This document shows positions 1-10,199 of a DNA stretch of 64,000 bases, piece by piece; positions within the stretch are counted from its first letter, which is position 1, and every line of letters starts with the position of its first letter. Source of the DNA: Linanthus parryae (Eukaryota; Streptophyta; Magnoliopsida; Ericales; Polemoniaceae); assembly GCA_023055425.1 (NCBI GenBank), contig JALGPY010000003.1, forward strand, positions 19,279,001 through 19,343,000. Direction: 5' to 3'. Below the pieces are notes generated by a model. It had not been told where the DNA came from. It made no database searches and saw nothing but the letters and a program-made list of their open reading frames with translations. The position numbers and the translations under genes are program-made.

Positions 1-78
1 TTCTATCCAAGTTTCTGATGGCGGCGCCCTGAGGTCCGTTTTTTGTCTTTTAGCTGGCAAAATCGTAATTACAATGAA

Positions 79-97
79 AAACCGGCTAAGCCGGTTT
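79..97. other. Terminator-like GC hairpin at the window edge
   Basis: An 8-bp perfect inverted repeat (AAACCGGC / GCCGGTTT) with a 3-base loop is followed by a short T-rich run and preceded by A's. The shape is that of a bacterial intrinsic terminator. The first ~145 bases are also less AT-rich than the DNA that follows. No gene is visible beside it, so no function is claimed. Confidence 0.4.
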
Positions 98-504
98 CTT
101 TTCGGTGGGGCCAGGACGTACTGTAGCGCCCGCCATTTTTAATAATATATAATTTTTTTTATTTATGTATGAAATAAAAGTACTGTAAAGATGAAATTAA
201 TCAAAATAGCTTGAAAACATGTACAATATGGATTATGGCCAAGAACATATAACTAACTTTTTACATACATATATAATTTATAGTAAGTAAAAAAGTTCTA
301 AAAAAATCAAAAAGATAAATATTTTAATCAAATTGCATACCAATAACACAAATCATGCTTATACACATAGCAGCAACATCTGGTGTTTAAAAGATTTAAT
401 AAAACTTCTAAAAAACGAATAACTAAAAATTATTATGAGTTTTTATCGTAGTAATATTTAAGAAATTGATTTCAAATTACAAGTTCTTTATTGGCTAGCG
501 TTAA

Positions 505-560
505 TTGTGTCAGTGGTTAGGCTGGTGGTCACCAATTCGAATCCACTCACAGCATGCAAG
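505..560 (+). repeat. tRNA-derived SINE-like fragment
   Basis: An A-box-like stretch (GTCAGTGGTTAG, from about 509) is followed by a B-box-like stretch (ATTCGAATCC, 534-543) at tRNA-like spacing. The segment does not fold as a full tRNA, so it is read as the head of a short interspersed element rather than a tRNA gene. Confidence 0.35.
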
Positions 561-571
561 TTTTCATAAAT

Positions 572-712
572 TTTTGAAAATCGAACCGACTGCTTCACCG
601 GTTCGACCTTAAACCGGCCGGTTTTTGACCGGTTCAGTGCATAGGCGGTCTGATGATCGAATCGAACTGGGTTGTGAACGGTTCACCGGTCAAAGCGGCG
701 GGTCCTGTCCGA
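572..712. repeat. CCGGTTC-rich inverted-repeat segment
   Basis: The stretch repeats CCGGTT/AACCGG words in both orientations (for example CACCGGTTCGACC, AAACCGGCCGG, TTGACCGGTTC, TTCACCGGTCAA). It can fold on itself and is non-coding. It may be the body of the SINE-like element just upstream; the family is not identified. Confidence 0.4.
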
Positions 713-3429
713 TTTTTAAAACTATGCTTGACATTTTCAATAATTATGAGTTTATCTTCTATATTAGAAAGTTAGTTTGTAATCTCTGTCAACTTAGAAG
801 GTCTTTTGTGTCTTTTGTATATTTGATCTTTTCGCTGTAAATCAGCCCGTTGGAATGCCTTGTATATGTTGACATATCAATGCGAAAAACCCTAGCTTTG
901 GCTCATTTTCATCTTCTGCGTTTTTCTCACAATTCTGTTCATCTTCTTTTCTCTCTGCAAACTCTAAAATCTGGGTTTGCTTTCAGCACCAACCGTCCAC
1001 AAATTTAACCAAGCACCGAGCACGGCCAACTCAGGTAGCCAAGCAGCCTAAACACCAAGTCAAGCCACAAAAATTGGCGATCATCCAAGCACTATCAGAT
1101 ACCACATCTGGTGCTAGGCAACATCCGTCTACCAAGCCCACAATTTTAGCCTTGCACCAAGCCAAGCCTAGGTTAAGGCACAAAGCCAGAGCCGATAACA
1201 CGTTATCTATCCGTTTGTCCAACTTCGTATGCATGCACACCTAACCAAGGTGCTAATTTAGTGCACCACTTCCGTCTAGAAACTTAAGAGTGTGACAGTA
1301 TCGTATAGAATCGTGAATCAATGTCAATCTACTTCATGGTTGATAGAAAACTTTTCCCACTACACCTTAATTCAATACAAACCAATGAACATGGACCCTT
1401 TATGTTTGCTCCAATGAACAGTTGGTTACCAATTTACTCAAATGAACTGTGTGTTCTTTATGTGATGGACAATTATTTTCCTTTTTGAGTGAATATGTTG
1501 GATAATTGTTTGCTCTACTGGAAAGGGTTCCACTCCATCTCCTTTTAAGAAAATATTCATTTCGAAAGACTATCATATACTTTCTAGTAGTGGACTTGGG
1601 TAGGAAATGCATACTATCGCCCGGTTCAAAGGGAATCACTAGTCTCACGGGCATTAATGAAGGTAGATATCCGAGTTGGTGTTCAGTTTTTGGTCTCCAT
1701 CGAGTTCTAAATTTAGATAGTTTCCATATGGATTTCGTTCCCTCTTTCTTCTTTGTAATACGTAATACCGGCACCTGATATTGAGATCTTGGAGTTTAGT
1801 GTCAGCAAATGTTAAACTTGTGGAATGTGTATTTTCAATTATGTGTTGAGTTAAATTATATTGCATGGACCGTGACCTTAAACTACAAGATAGTTGTAAG
1901 TCGAAGGTTCTTTTTATTTGTGTTATCGTGTAATTTAACATAATCACAGCTTAATGAATTCTTATTTGAAGGGGTCTTAGGTAGAAAAATGTACCATTAG
2001 CTATTTCATATATTGAGGATTGGAGACAGTAGTAACATTTATGTGTACTGTGGTGTTATTGTTGGGGCAAAGTTAAACTCAGGCATTGATGGTGCACCAA
2101 CCGTATTTACTACTGGCCATTTTTAGAGTACACCTCAATTCATTCCAACCTGCACTTTATTGACCATTTTAATCTGTCAAAATGAAGAGTGTAAGTTTCT
2201 TGAAAGACACTGAAGGGTTACCAGTTAAATTTTTTAAGGATATCTTCTAAATAGTTTAGTGAAAAAGTTAGCCGCTAAAAGTTCAAGTTGTTGAAACTCC
2301 CTAAACTATTTTGTAGATCAAAAAATCGGGATAATTTAGAGATTGGATCATCTGTAATTAATTTTAATCTGACTTCGAAAATATGATAGAGATTAAAATA
2401 AATCTTATGGCAAGCTAAAATGTTGTTCCAAAACTGGCTCAAAAATTATCTGTACTGTAGCAAAAACATGTATGGACAAGAATAGGCACATACGTAACAA
2501 AAAGAGCTTACTATCATTAAGGGAAAGTTTCTTATCCCATGCTAATGATCATGCATCCTTGAAAATAAGAGATTGGTAAACTTTAATGGAATAGTGTGCT
2601 GAATGATCAGCCGTCTGGCTGTTAATGGATTGTCAATAATTTAAAAGGTAAGTGCAATACGTGTTACTATCAAATATCATGAATGCAGATGACGGTTGTT
2701 TGGATTTCAGATTACTACTATATCAATAATGTACCCAAAAATAATTCTAAAAAAAACAAAAACCCAAAAATACCCAAATAAAGTCAATATCAGCTGTTAA
2801 TACAATATTAACTATTAAAAGTTTAAATACAGTATGTGTTATCAAAGATTTCATATAAACTATTTCTCAAAAAAAAAAGATTTCATATAAACTTATTCAA
2901 AATAAAAGATTTCATATAAACATTGCTAGAGTATTAACTCGCACTTATTGGTACTCTCTTTGTCCCATTGTTAAGAATTTTCAAATTATTTTCATAGATT
3001 TAAAATTTTGAAGCTTTATTTTACTTTTCTTTGATTTTATTTTCCTATATACTATTTTGTTTCTCACAATCTTTAAAGTTTCAAGAAAAACAAAAAATTT
3101 GTAACGAATAATTAAGAAAGTTCATCAAATAACAAACAAGTCTGTTAAATTTTGTGAAAAGATTGCCGCAAAAATTGATGTTGGATGAAGGGAGTAGAAA
3201 ATAGTGACCCCCTTTCTCTTTCTTGACCTGAGTGTTAGTTACAAAATATAGAGCGTATCATCAGCATACAATAATTAGCGAGAGAAAATAAATCAAACTA
3301 ACCAGCTCTTCGAAGATTGGTAGTGTCAAAATGGATTTTCCATTTTTCTAAAAAAATGGATTTTCCATATAGAAGTAGATCTCAAAACCCCCTAAGAGTC
3401 AAATATTATGCCTCATTTTTTTTAGAAAT
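713..3429. other. Gene-free AT-rich intergenic DNA
   Basis: No supported gene. At 885-893 there is a telo-box-like AAACCCTAG just before a CT-rich stretch (905-960), which resembles the 5' leader of a plant housekeeping gene, but no credible ORF follows. Short ORFs between 1.0 and 1.95 kb occur on both strands, overlap and resemble nothing I recognise. A small triple repeat is listed separately. Confidence 0.5.
2844..2921. repeat. Three-copy short repeat (AGATTTCATATAAAC)
   Basis: The word AGATTTCATATAAAC occurs three times, at about 2846, 2878 and 2907, separated by A-rich spacers. It is a local duplication in AT-rich DNA. Confidence 0.7.
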
Positions 3430-3545
3430 TGTTCTGTCGGCAACAGGGTTTGAACTCGGAACCTCATGTCGACAACCTGGTTTGAACTCAGAACCTCTTG
3501 TAAGGGCTTCCAACGCTCTACTTGAGCTACCACCCTTGCTGCTTA
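3430..3545 (-). repeat. tRNA-derived SINE-like fragment, minus strand
   Basis: Read on the minus strand there is an A-box-like TAGCTCAAGTAGAGC and then two B-box-like words (GAGTTCAAACC), the second as part of a short internal duplication (GTTTGAACTC twice on the plus strand). This is the usual signature of a tRNA-derived SINE head in plants. No tRNA fold is intact. Confidence 0.4.
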
Positions 3546-3779
3546 CGCCTCATTTTTATGTATACATTTTTTTTTTGAAATTTCTGATGTATACATGTTT
3601 TTTCTTTTAAACTGATGTATACATTTGATGTTAGACTAAATTAATTATTAGACTAAATTACATGTTGCAAAACTCTAACACATCAGAATTGTCTAATTGC
3701 ATTCCGTGTTTTCAAAGGAGGGTACAATCAAGCAATATATAAATTAAATATAGAATAATATAGATTTGAACAGCTGGGG

Positions 3780-3780
3780 A

Positions 3781-3814
<34 letters not shown>

Positions 3815-3826
3815 GTTATTATTATT
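3780..3826. repeat. (TTA)n microsatellite
   Basis: About fifteen TTA/ATT trinucleotides in a row with one interruption (GTT). It lies ~290 bp upstream of the P450 start codon and is likely length-polymorphic. Confidence 0.95.
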
Positions 3827-3879
3827 GCACACAGAGAAATGTTTCATACCTACATAAGGTATGCATGGTCCTCCTTGAT

Positions 3880-3900
3880 TCATAAATGGCCTATAAGAAG
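3880..3900 (+). promoter_or_regulatory. Possible TATA-like site upstream of the P450 gene
   Basis: CCTATAAGAAG lies ~225 bp before the P450 ATG, in the plus orientation. The following leader is CT-rich, as plant 5' leaders often are, and the ATG context is CCAATGGAG. The assignment is tentative because other weak TATA-like words lie nearby. Confidence 0.3.
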
Positions 3901-4116
3901 TATGGCAACGCCAATTCGTACAAGTAGTAAATTATTTCATCAGAAAACTTTTATGACGGGTCAGAAGTGGGTAGTTAAAACTCATTCACTCCACCTTTCA
4001 CAATTTTTCTCTCATCTCTCCCAACCAATTGAGATTTGACAGAAGGCAATAAGTATCACAACCAGCCTTCCATCTCATTCATCCAAAACTGAAAAAACCC
4101 TAAACATCTCTCTCCA

Positions 4117-5652
4117 ATGGAGCTACTAGACCTAGCTCTTTTCTCCTTAGCAACTCTCTTCCTCTGCCTATGGTGGCGATACTGGTCGGCCACTGGTGGC
4201 AGGAGAAGAAACCTGCCACCAGGGCCGCCAGGGTGGCCTCTGGTGGGCAACTTAGCCCAAGTCATCCTCCAGAGGCGCCCGTTCATGTACATTGTACGCG
4301 ATTTGCGTAAAACCTATGGTCCAATCTTCACCATGCAAATGGGCCAACGTACCCTCATTATCGTCACGAGCTCTGAGCTCATCCATGAAGCTTTAGTCCA
4401 GAAGGGCCCTCTTTTCGCGAGCCGGCCAAGGGACTCGCCGATCCGACTCCTCTTCAGCGTCGGGAAGTGCGCTATCAACTCGGCGGAGTACGGCCCGCTC
4501 TGGCGGTCTCTGCGGCGGAACTTCGTGACGGAGTTGATAAACCCTACTAGGATCAAGCAGTGTGGTTGGATCCGGAAATGGGCTTTCGATGACCACATGA
4601 GGAGGCTCCGGGAAGAAGCCACGGAGAAGGGTTTCGTTGAGGTGATGAGCAACTGCCGGCTCACTATATGTAGCATCCTCATATGTTTGTGTTTCGGAGC
4701 GAAAATATCGGATGAGAGGATTAAGGAGATCGAGAGCGTGCTGAAAGATGTTATGATGGCGACGATGCCGAAGCTCCCCGACTTCATGCCGGTGCTTCTA
4801 CCGCTCTTTCGCCGCCAGCTGCTGGCGGCGAAAGAGCTGAGGAAGAGACAGCTGGACTGTCTGGTTCCTCTGGTGAGGAGCCGGCGAGTGTTTGTGGAGA
4901 ACAAAGGAAGCCCTGGCAACGGCGAGTTCTCCGAGATGGTGAGCCCCATTGGAGCTGCTTACATCGACTCGCTCTTCACCCTTGACCCGCCAGGCAGGGG
5001 GCGGTTAAGCGAGGAAGAGCTGGTGACACTCGTATCAGAAACAATCAATGCCGGGACTGATACGAGTGCCACTACGGCCGAGTGGGCCTTGCTCCACTTG
5101 ACAATTGACCAAGAGGTACAACAGAAGTTGTACGATGAAATAGTTGGTCGTGTGGGAAAATATGGTGTTGTCATGGAGGAACATGTCCAAAACATGCCCT
5201 ACTTGGACGCGGTGGTGAAGGAGACTTTCCGGCGACACCCTCCAAGCCATTTCGTGCTTTCGCACGCTGCAACGACTGAGACTGAGCTTGGAGGGTACAA
5301 GATTCCGGCGGACGCCAACGTGGAGTTCTACACAGCGTGGGTTACTGAGGACCCGGATATGTGGAAAGACCCGAGTCAGTTCCGTCCAGAGCGGTTTCTG
5401 GACGGAGACGGGGTGGACGTCGACGTGACGGGCACCCGGGGAGTGAGGATGGTCCCGTTCGGGGCCGGGCGACGGATCTGCCCGGCCATGACTCTTGGTA
5501 CGTTGCATGTCAGCTTGTTGCTGGCCAAAATGGTGCATGCATTTAGGTGGTTGCCGATTCCGGGTTCTCCACCCGACCCGACTGAGACTTTCGCATTTAC
5601 TGTTGTGATGAAGAACCCTCTGAAGGCAGTAATTTTGCCTAGGGTTACTTGA
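4117..5652 (+). CDS. CYP77A: Cytochrome P450, CYP77A-type, complete and intronless
   Basis: A 511-residue microsomal P450 monooxygenase in one uninterrupted frame. An N-terminal membrane anchor (about residues 5-21) is followed by the proline-rich hinge (P34-P35-G36-P37-P38-G39), the I-helix oxygen-binding A312-G-T-D-T-S317, the K-helix E369-T-F-R372, the P424-E-R-F427 motif and the heme loop F448-G-A-G-R-R-I-C455-P. Cys455 is the predicted heme thiolate ligand. Length, lack of introns and overall sequence fit the CYP77A subfamily. Characterised members hydroxylate or epoxidise mid-chain positions of fatty acids for cutin, with electrons from NADPH-P450 reductase at the ER. No frameshift or missing residue is seen, so the gene looks functional. 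The ATG at 4117 is chosen because it starts the anchor directly. Subfamily is inferred from recalled family features; the exact substrate is not predictable here. No other gene of the pathway is nearby. Confidence 0.93.
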   Translation: MELLDLALFSLATLFLCLWWRYWSATGGRRRNLPPGPPGWPLVGNLAQVILQRRPFMYIVRDLRKTYGPIFTMQMGQRTLIIVTSSELIHEALVQKGPLFASRPRDSPIRLLFSVGKCAINSAEYGPLWRSLRRNFVTELINPTRIKQCGWIRKWAFDDHMRRLREEATEKGFVEVMSNCRLTICSILICLCFGAKISDERIKEIESVLKDVMMATMPKLPDFMPVLLPLFRRQLLAAKELRKRQLDCLVPLVRSRRVFVENKGSPGNGEFSEMVSPIGAAYIDSLFTLDPPGRGRLSEEELVTLVSETINAGTDTSATTAEWALLHLTIDQEVQQKLYDEIVGRVGKYGVVMEEHVQNMPYLDAVVKETFRRHPPSHFVLSHAATTETELGGYKIPADANVEFYTAWVTEDPDMWKDPSQFRPERFLDGDGVDVDVTGTRGVRMVPFGAGRRICPAMTLGTLHVSLLLAKMVHAFRWLPIPGSPPDPTETFAFTVVMKNPLKAVILPRVT

Positions 5653-6415
5653 TGGAGGTGTCATCCCTAACTAAGTGTGTTAGTATTTGGTAGTACCTTT
5701 TATTGTTTGTTACTTTGTTCGTCTCTTTTGGGGGGCTTTAGTTTGCTATGTGTTAGGTGTCATGTGATATTACTCCATTGTAGTTTTGCTTTTGTGTTCT
5801 CTGTTTTTATATATATTTTTGGCATTGGATGCTTTATATCCGTAGATCTGATGCATATCTTTCGTCCTAGCAAACGAGAGCTTTTAGAGACCAACTACGT
5901 ACAAGGGTCATTTACTACCATGCTAGACAATGGTGGAGTTAAGAATTTACCAGCAAGGGGCACGATTTCTTTAAGCAAAATCACCAACAATTGCAAAATT
6001 ATTCTGTGAAGTCTCAAATAGTCAGTAAGAGTATAGTACACACGTATGTTATACGATTTTATGTCAAAAATGTGTTATTCATTCGGAATTAAAATGCGGG
6101 TTCATTTCTTAATATTTTAGCATATATAATGAGTTTTTTGTGTCTCATACTACCATCTTTTCATATTTTTATCAAATATTTAAAAATAATTTGTAAAGCA
6201 AGCACTCATTTGTTTACCATTTCTGATAATTACACTATCTACTTATAACTAACACATTACTTATGTAAAATAATATCAACCTATTTAGATACATACTTAT
6301 TAAAAATAAGGTTATTGTGCATTCCCTAATCTGAGACATGAATTAGTTTAAAAATTATTAATATAACGCATAAGAGTTACTCCGGAAACTTTGTCCATAT
6401 ATACACACATACATA
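5653..6415. other. P450 3' flank, no gene
   Basis: T-rich sequence directly after the stop probably includes the 3' UTR (roughly 5653-5850). Beyond it the DNA is AT-rich with no supported ORF, repeat end or RNA gene. Confidence 0.5.
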
Positions 6416-6604
6416 CAGGGGCGGATCCGGAAGCTTTGTCTAGTGGGGGCTAAATTTTCAAAATATAAAACATTAGTGAAAAAATATATGTGATGAGGGT
6501 TATTATTTAATTTTAGTGGGGGGGAGGGTAAATGTTTTTTTAGTAGAAACAATGTAGGGTAAGTGGGGGCTATAAACATTCCTAAGTGTGTGGATCCGCC
6601 CTTG
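6416..6604. mobile_element. hAT-type MITE (189 bp)
   Basis: Inverted ends CAGGGGCGGATCC at the left and GGATCCGCCCTTG at the right, flanked by near-identical 8-bp direct repeats (CATACATA at 6408-6415, CATATATA at 6605-6612). An 8-bp duplication and CAGGGGCGG-type ends are typical of non-autonomous hAT elements. The interior is AT-rich and non-coding. Confidence 0.8.
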
Positions 6605-6617
6605 CATATATATATAT

Positions 6618-7600
6618 GGGTAAAAGATACTGACCACCCCTGACTTCAGGATTAATTCCACCTCGCTATCCTGTATTTTGGAAAAAGACACTCCGCACCT
6701 TTTTGGGTGGAGGCTGACAGTTGACTAACAGCACGGAAAAAAGACCATTTTACCCCTGAAATGTTATAAAGTTACATTTATAACATTTCTAACCCTCTCT
6801 CTCTCCTTCATTTCTAACCCTAATTCTCCCCCTCTTCCCTCACTTTCTCAACTCTCACACCACCACTCCTTAAGTAACTGACCATGAAATCACGCCACCA
6901 CTTCTTTTTCTCTTACTTTCGGTCTCATTTCTCACAGTCCCTGAGCTTGGACTCGAGAGAGTAGGAAGCGACTAGCAATTTGACAATCTTCTCGTCTTCT
7001 TCCGATTGAAGCATCAGGACGACTGGATCGACGGCGGCTATCGCCTTAGGTTTAGGAAATGTGATGGCGACGGCGGAGCAAGGAATTGATTCCTCCTCTT
7101 CGTCATCGGCTCCCCAGAGATCGTCGTCGGAACCACGAGGGGTGATAACGGACTGGACGAGGCCGATTCGGAAGAACCCTAGGAGGTCGATGAAGGTGAC
7201 GATCTCGGAGAGGTTGACAACGTGGAGATGGGCGGAGTTCCTGATCTTCTTATGATCCGCAGGTTGAAGCGCTGCTGCGAGGCTCTTCTGATCCAGTGGA
7301 GGACGAATCTAGGTAAATCTCTCTCTCTCTCTCTCTCCTTCCTTCCTTTGTGGATCTGCTATCATCTTTTTCTTCTTTTCTTCTCACTCTATAGATCTGT
7401 TTTGATCTACTTTTTCTTTTCTCCATGTACAGATCTATTTCATAGAGGCGTCGGTGGCGAGGTGGTTCTGACGATGGTGCTTTTTCTGGACTGGTGGCGG
7501 TGGTGCTACTTATTTTTTATTTTTATTTTTTTTGTCAACATGGTGCTACTGATTCAAGAACTGATTCAAGATCTGATTTTGTTTTAATTTAAGGTTAAAA
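6618..7600 (+). mobile_element. One end of a Mutator-like element with gene-like cargo
   Basis: The left end GGGTAAAAGATACTGACCACC closely resembles the terminal inverted repeat of the element at 60,535. The interior has an acceptor-like promoter region (CT-rich leader 6790-6860) and gene-like sequence around 7061-7560. I found no matching inverted end on the right, so this copy is truncated or its far end has decayed. The gene-like interior suggests Pack-MULE-type capture of host DNA; that is inference. Confidence 0.5.
7064..7255 (+). CDS. Unrecognised ORF in the Mutator-like cargo
   Basis: A 63-codon frame begins with a good plant context (GTGATGGCGACG). It has a Ser-rich stretch (about residues 9-20) and a basic middle with RPIRKNPRR. 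I recognise no domain. A second overlapping frame continues to about 7313, where CTAGGTAAATC could be a splice donor, so this may be the first exon of a captured gene. Coding status is uncertain. Confidence 0.3.
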   Translation: MATAEQGIDSSSSSSAPQRSSSEPRGVITDWTRPIRKNPRRSMKVTISERLTTWRWAEFLIFL

Positions 7601-7639
7601 GTATGTATTTTATTATTATTCTAGATCGGTTTTTTTCAT

Positions 7640-7905
7640 ACCTCATATGTTAAACTGACATTATTTGATGATTTAACTAAAGTGGTTGAAGACTGCTTGG
7701 GCCTCTGTTCTGGATTCAGGGAGGTCGAATTTAGCTTTGTCCCACGATACTGTAACTCTGTTGCAGATTTTTTTGCTAGTAAATCTTTACTATCTACCCA
7801 GTATAGCTTGTATACCCGTCCCCCAGATTGGACTTCTGATGTATTGGCTCTTGATAGTTGTGACTGTATTGGTCCTCTTTAATGAAACTGTTTCCTAAAA
7901 ATAAT
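7640..7905 (+). pseudogene. LINE 3' end with RNase H C-terminus
   Basis: The frame 7640-7882 encodes the C-terminal part of the plant RNase H-like domain found at the end of L1-type LINE polyproteins. It reads VVEDCLGLC, then FSFVPRYCNSVADFFASKSL, then a PDW tail and a stop. The upstream part is missing. The tail (ACTGTTTCCTAAAAA) also occurs where the second tandem unit starts (~49,697), so this LINE end is close to the duplication breakpoint. Confidence 0.7.
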
Positions 7906-8401
7906 TGTGTTCACCATTCGCAGCTATATTCCGGAGAGCTTTAAGCAGTGTTTTGTAAGAACTTTGATTTCCCGGACTTGTAAGGCCCAAGAAGTTCGAT
8001 CAATTTAACAGTACCAAAAGTCTTCTAAGTTTTCTCAAAAAAAAAAAAAAAAAAAAAAGGTCCATCTAAGAAGTCCTATGAGAACCCAATATTACGGCCC
8101 CACTTCTTTGGCCCATGTATAAACCGCTGTGTATACATAACCCAAATAACTCCGCGATTTTTTTTTCATTCTACTACAAAGAAGCTCTGGGCTTGCAAAA
8201 TATTGTGGTTGATGTTCGGAAGGAAACTAGAAGAGGATCCCCTATGTTTGAGCTAACCAGCAAGCTCAACACTTAGTAGGAAAAGTATGAGGTATTGGAG
8301 TTCTACTACTTTGGGGAACTACAAAAGGAAAGCTGAAGAGTTGAAGGAAAGGCAGCTACGTTGCAACAAGGGTGTTGGAATGAAGATGACTTAAAAGTAA
8401 A
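7890..8401 (+). repeat. Start of tandem unit 1
   Basis: This segment is repeated at 49,697-50,247 with the same order of landmarks: a TTCGCAGC(T/C) word, CCGGAGAGCTTT, AAGTTCGATCAATTTA, ATATTACGGCCCCACTTC and ACTCCGC. Unit 1 has an (A)n insertion at 8037-8059, whereas unit 2 has longer (A)n and (CAA)n tracts further along. No coding frame is conserved between the copies. Confidence 0.85.
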
Positions 8402-9346
8402 GGCTAAATTGCACCGGAGGTACCCATATTTTGTAAAAGCAAGCAAGGGTACTCAAATTTTAAAATCGAGCACCACAGGTCTTAAATTTTATTTTCAAGC
8501 AAATGGGTACCCTTCCGTTAATTTTCAGTTAATATTTGACAGAAAAATAAAAAAATGCTATTATACCTCTTATTTTCACCTCAAACTATTTTTAAAATAC
8601 AAATTTTACTAACAAATCTTACAAAAAAATAATAATTTTTAATTTAATAATTTGATATATGTAAGAGAATGCAATATTTTTAATCAAAACTATATAATCT
8701 TACATCATTTCAAGATAATATGTTTTTATTAACATATATCCGTCAATCTTAAAGTCTTTAATTTATTTTTAACCGTTTTTAGAAAAAAAAAAAAAAAACT
8801 CTAAATTTCATACCTTCACATGTATTTTTTTTAATAAAACAATAACATACAAGTCTCTTTGTGCATTTTAAAACAACGGACACAAGAATTGACACCTGAC
8901 ATAGATGTATTTTCATGCAAAAAAAACTATTGTATAAAATGCACAAAGGTACTTGTATTTTATTGTTTTATTAAAAAAAATACATTTGAAATACAATAGA
9001 AGGGTACCCACTTGCATAATTTCAAGATATGAAATATATTTTTATTAATATATATATCCGCCAATATTGAAGAATTTTAGATAGTAAACCTAAAATACAA
9101 GTAAAACTAATATATATCAGCCAATGTTAGATAGTAAAACTTGTATTAAAAAAAATTGGAGGTGAAAATAAGGGGTACAAGAGCCTCTTTTTATATTTTT
9201 CCGTCCAAAATTAACGGAAAGTTAACAGAAGGTTACCCACTTGCTCAAAAATAAAAAAATTTGGGACTCGCGGTGCTCGATTTTGAAATTTGGGTACCTA
9301 CTTGCCTGTTTTTGCACAAAATGGGTACCTCCGGTGCAACTTAGCC
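8402..9346. mobile_element. Mutator-like MITE, unit 1 copy (945 bp)
   Basis: The left end GGCTAAATTGCACCGGAGG matches the inverted complement of the right end (CCGGTGCAACTTAGCC), and the inverted repeats extend inward over 100 bp with mismatches. The 9-bp target duplication is blurred here but readable in the unit 2 copy (50,248-51,887: TAAAGAAAA / CAAAGAAAA). Interior AT-rich and non-coding. Insertion into the same site in both units shows it predates the duplication. Confidence 0.85.
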
Positions 9347-9351
9347 TAAAG

Positions 9352-9648
9352 AACATGGAGGACACAACAAATGAGTTAGAAGAAGCGTGGAATAGAGAAG
9401 AAAAGTGTTGGTTACAGAGTTCCGGACTAAAATACTTTCAAGAAGGGCACCTAAACTCAAAGTTCTTCCACCTAACTACATTCATAAGAAGAGCGAGGAA
9501 TCCGATCCATAACATAAAGAATGCTCAAGGTAGTTGGAAGGAGAATGATCTAGGAATTGGAAGAGCTCTTGCTGATTACTTCACAAATTTTTACAATGCA
9601 GAGGATACTGCTTGGCCTGAAGAGATTAGGAGCAAAACAGGACAATAA
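9352..9648 (+). pseudogene. LINE fragment (endonuclease-RT linker)
   Basis: The encoded stretch has the conserved L1-type plant LINE linker just upstream of the RT: a Trp-rich start, GLKYFQEGHLNSKFFH, then TTFIRRARNPI and a following ALADYFTNFYN. It ends in a stop at 9646-9648. A degraded copy lies at 51,895-52,185. It is on the plus strand, opposite to the larger LINE RT remnants, so it comes from a different insertion. Confidence 0.7.
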
Positions 9649-10130
9649 GTAGCTGAGGAACGGCAGCGGCAACGGATTGGAGCGAGCTGAGCTGGCACAA
9701 GCAATTTGGTGCCATGGGTACAAACGCCTATAAATAGAGACCCATCATAAACTGTAAGAAGCTGGTTTTCCTTCACTTGGGGCTTAAGAGTGAATTGCTA
9801 TAGAGAGCTTCTTTTTCATCTTCGCTCTTTAGCTTTATTAAGTCGAGAATCCGAATTCCGATTTTTCGTATTCATTTGCTATAATCTAGAGGATTTATTG
9901 TATGAATTGCGTAATGCTCAACACAAACAGCATTCAGTTTTGATCCCCTCTCTCAAACTCGCTTACTACCCTCTCGGTTCTCTTCGTGATTAGAATTTTG
10001 TTCGATTGCACTCAAGTCCTCACATGTTATTCTCCGCCAAGAATTGTGTTTTGTAAAAACATTTTCATTTCCTTAATCTTAAGTATGAATTATTCCATAA
10101 ACAAACAAATGCTCTTATGGGAGCCGACAC
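9649..10130 (+). promoter_or_regulatory. LTR-like promoter segment with TATA box
   Basis: CCTATAAATAGAGACC gives a strong TATA box (9729-9736), about 50 bp before a leader-like sequence that runs without a gene. This resembles the promoter/leader part of a retrotransposon LTR. The copy in unit 2 (52,186-52,310 plus 54,735-55,045) has a damaged TATA (CTATACATA). LTR ends were not identified. Confidence 0.45.
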
Positions 10131-10199
10131 AAAAGACTCAATATGCATACACACACATATATATTGTATGTATATTTATTTCTAGTTTAACTTAATATT

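Noticed and set aside
505..560. tRNA gene
   Set aside because: A- and B-box-like words are present, but no cloverleaf can be drawn; also true at 3,430-3,545 and for the Au-like copies.
4314..5664. Long antisense frames across the P450 gene
   Set aside because: They are the GC-rich complement of a confident coding region and have no recognisable domain.
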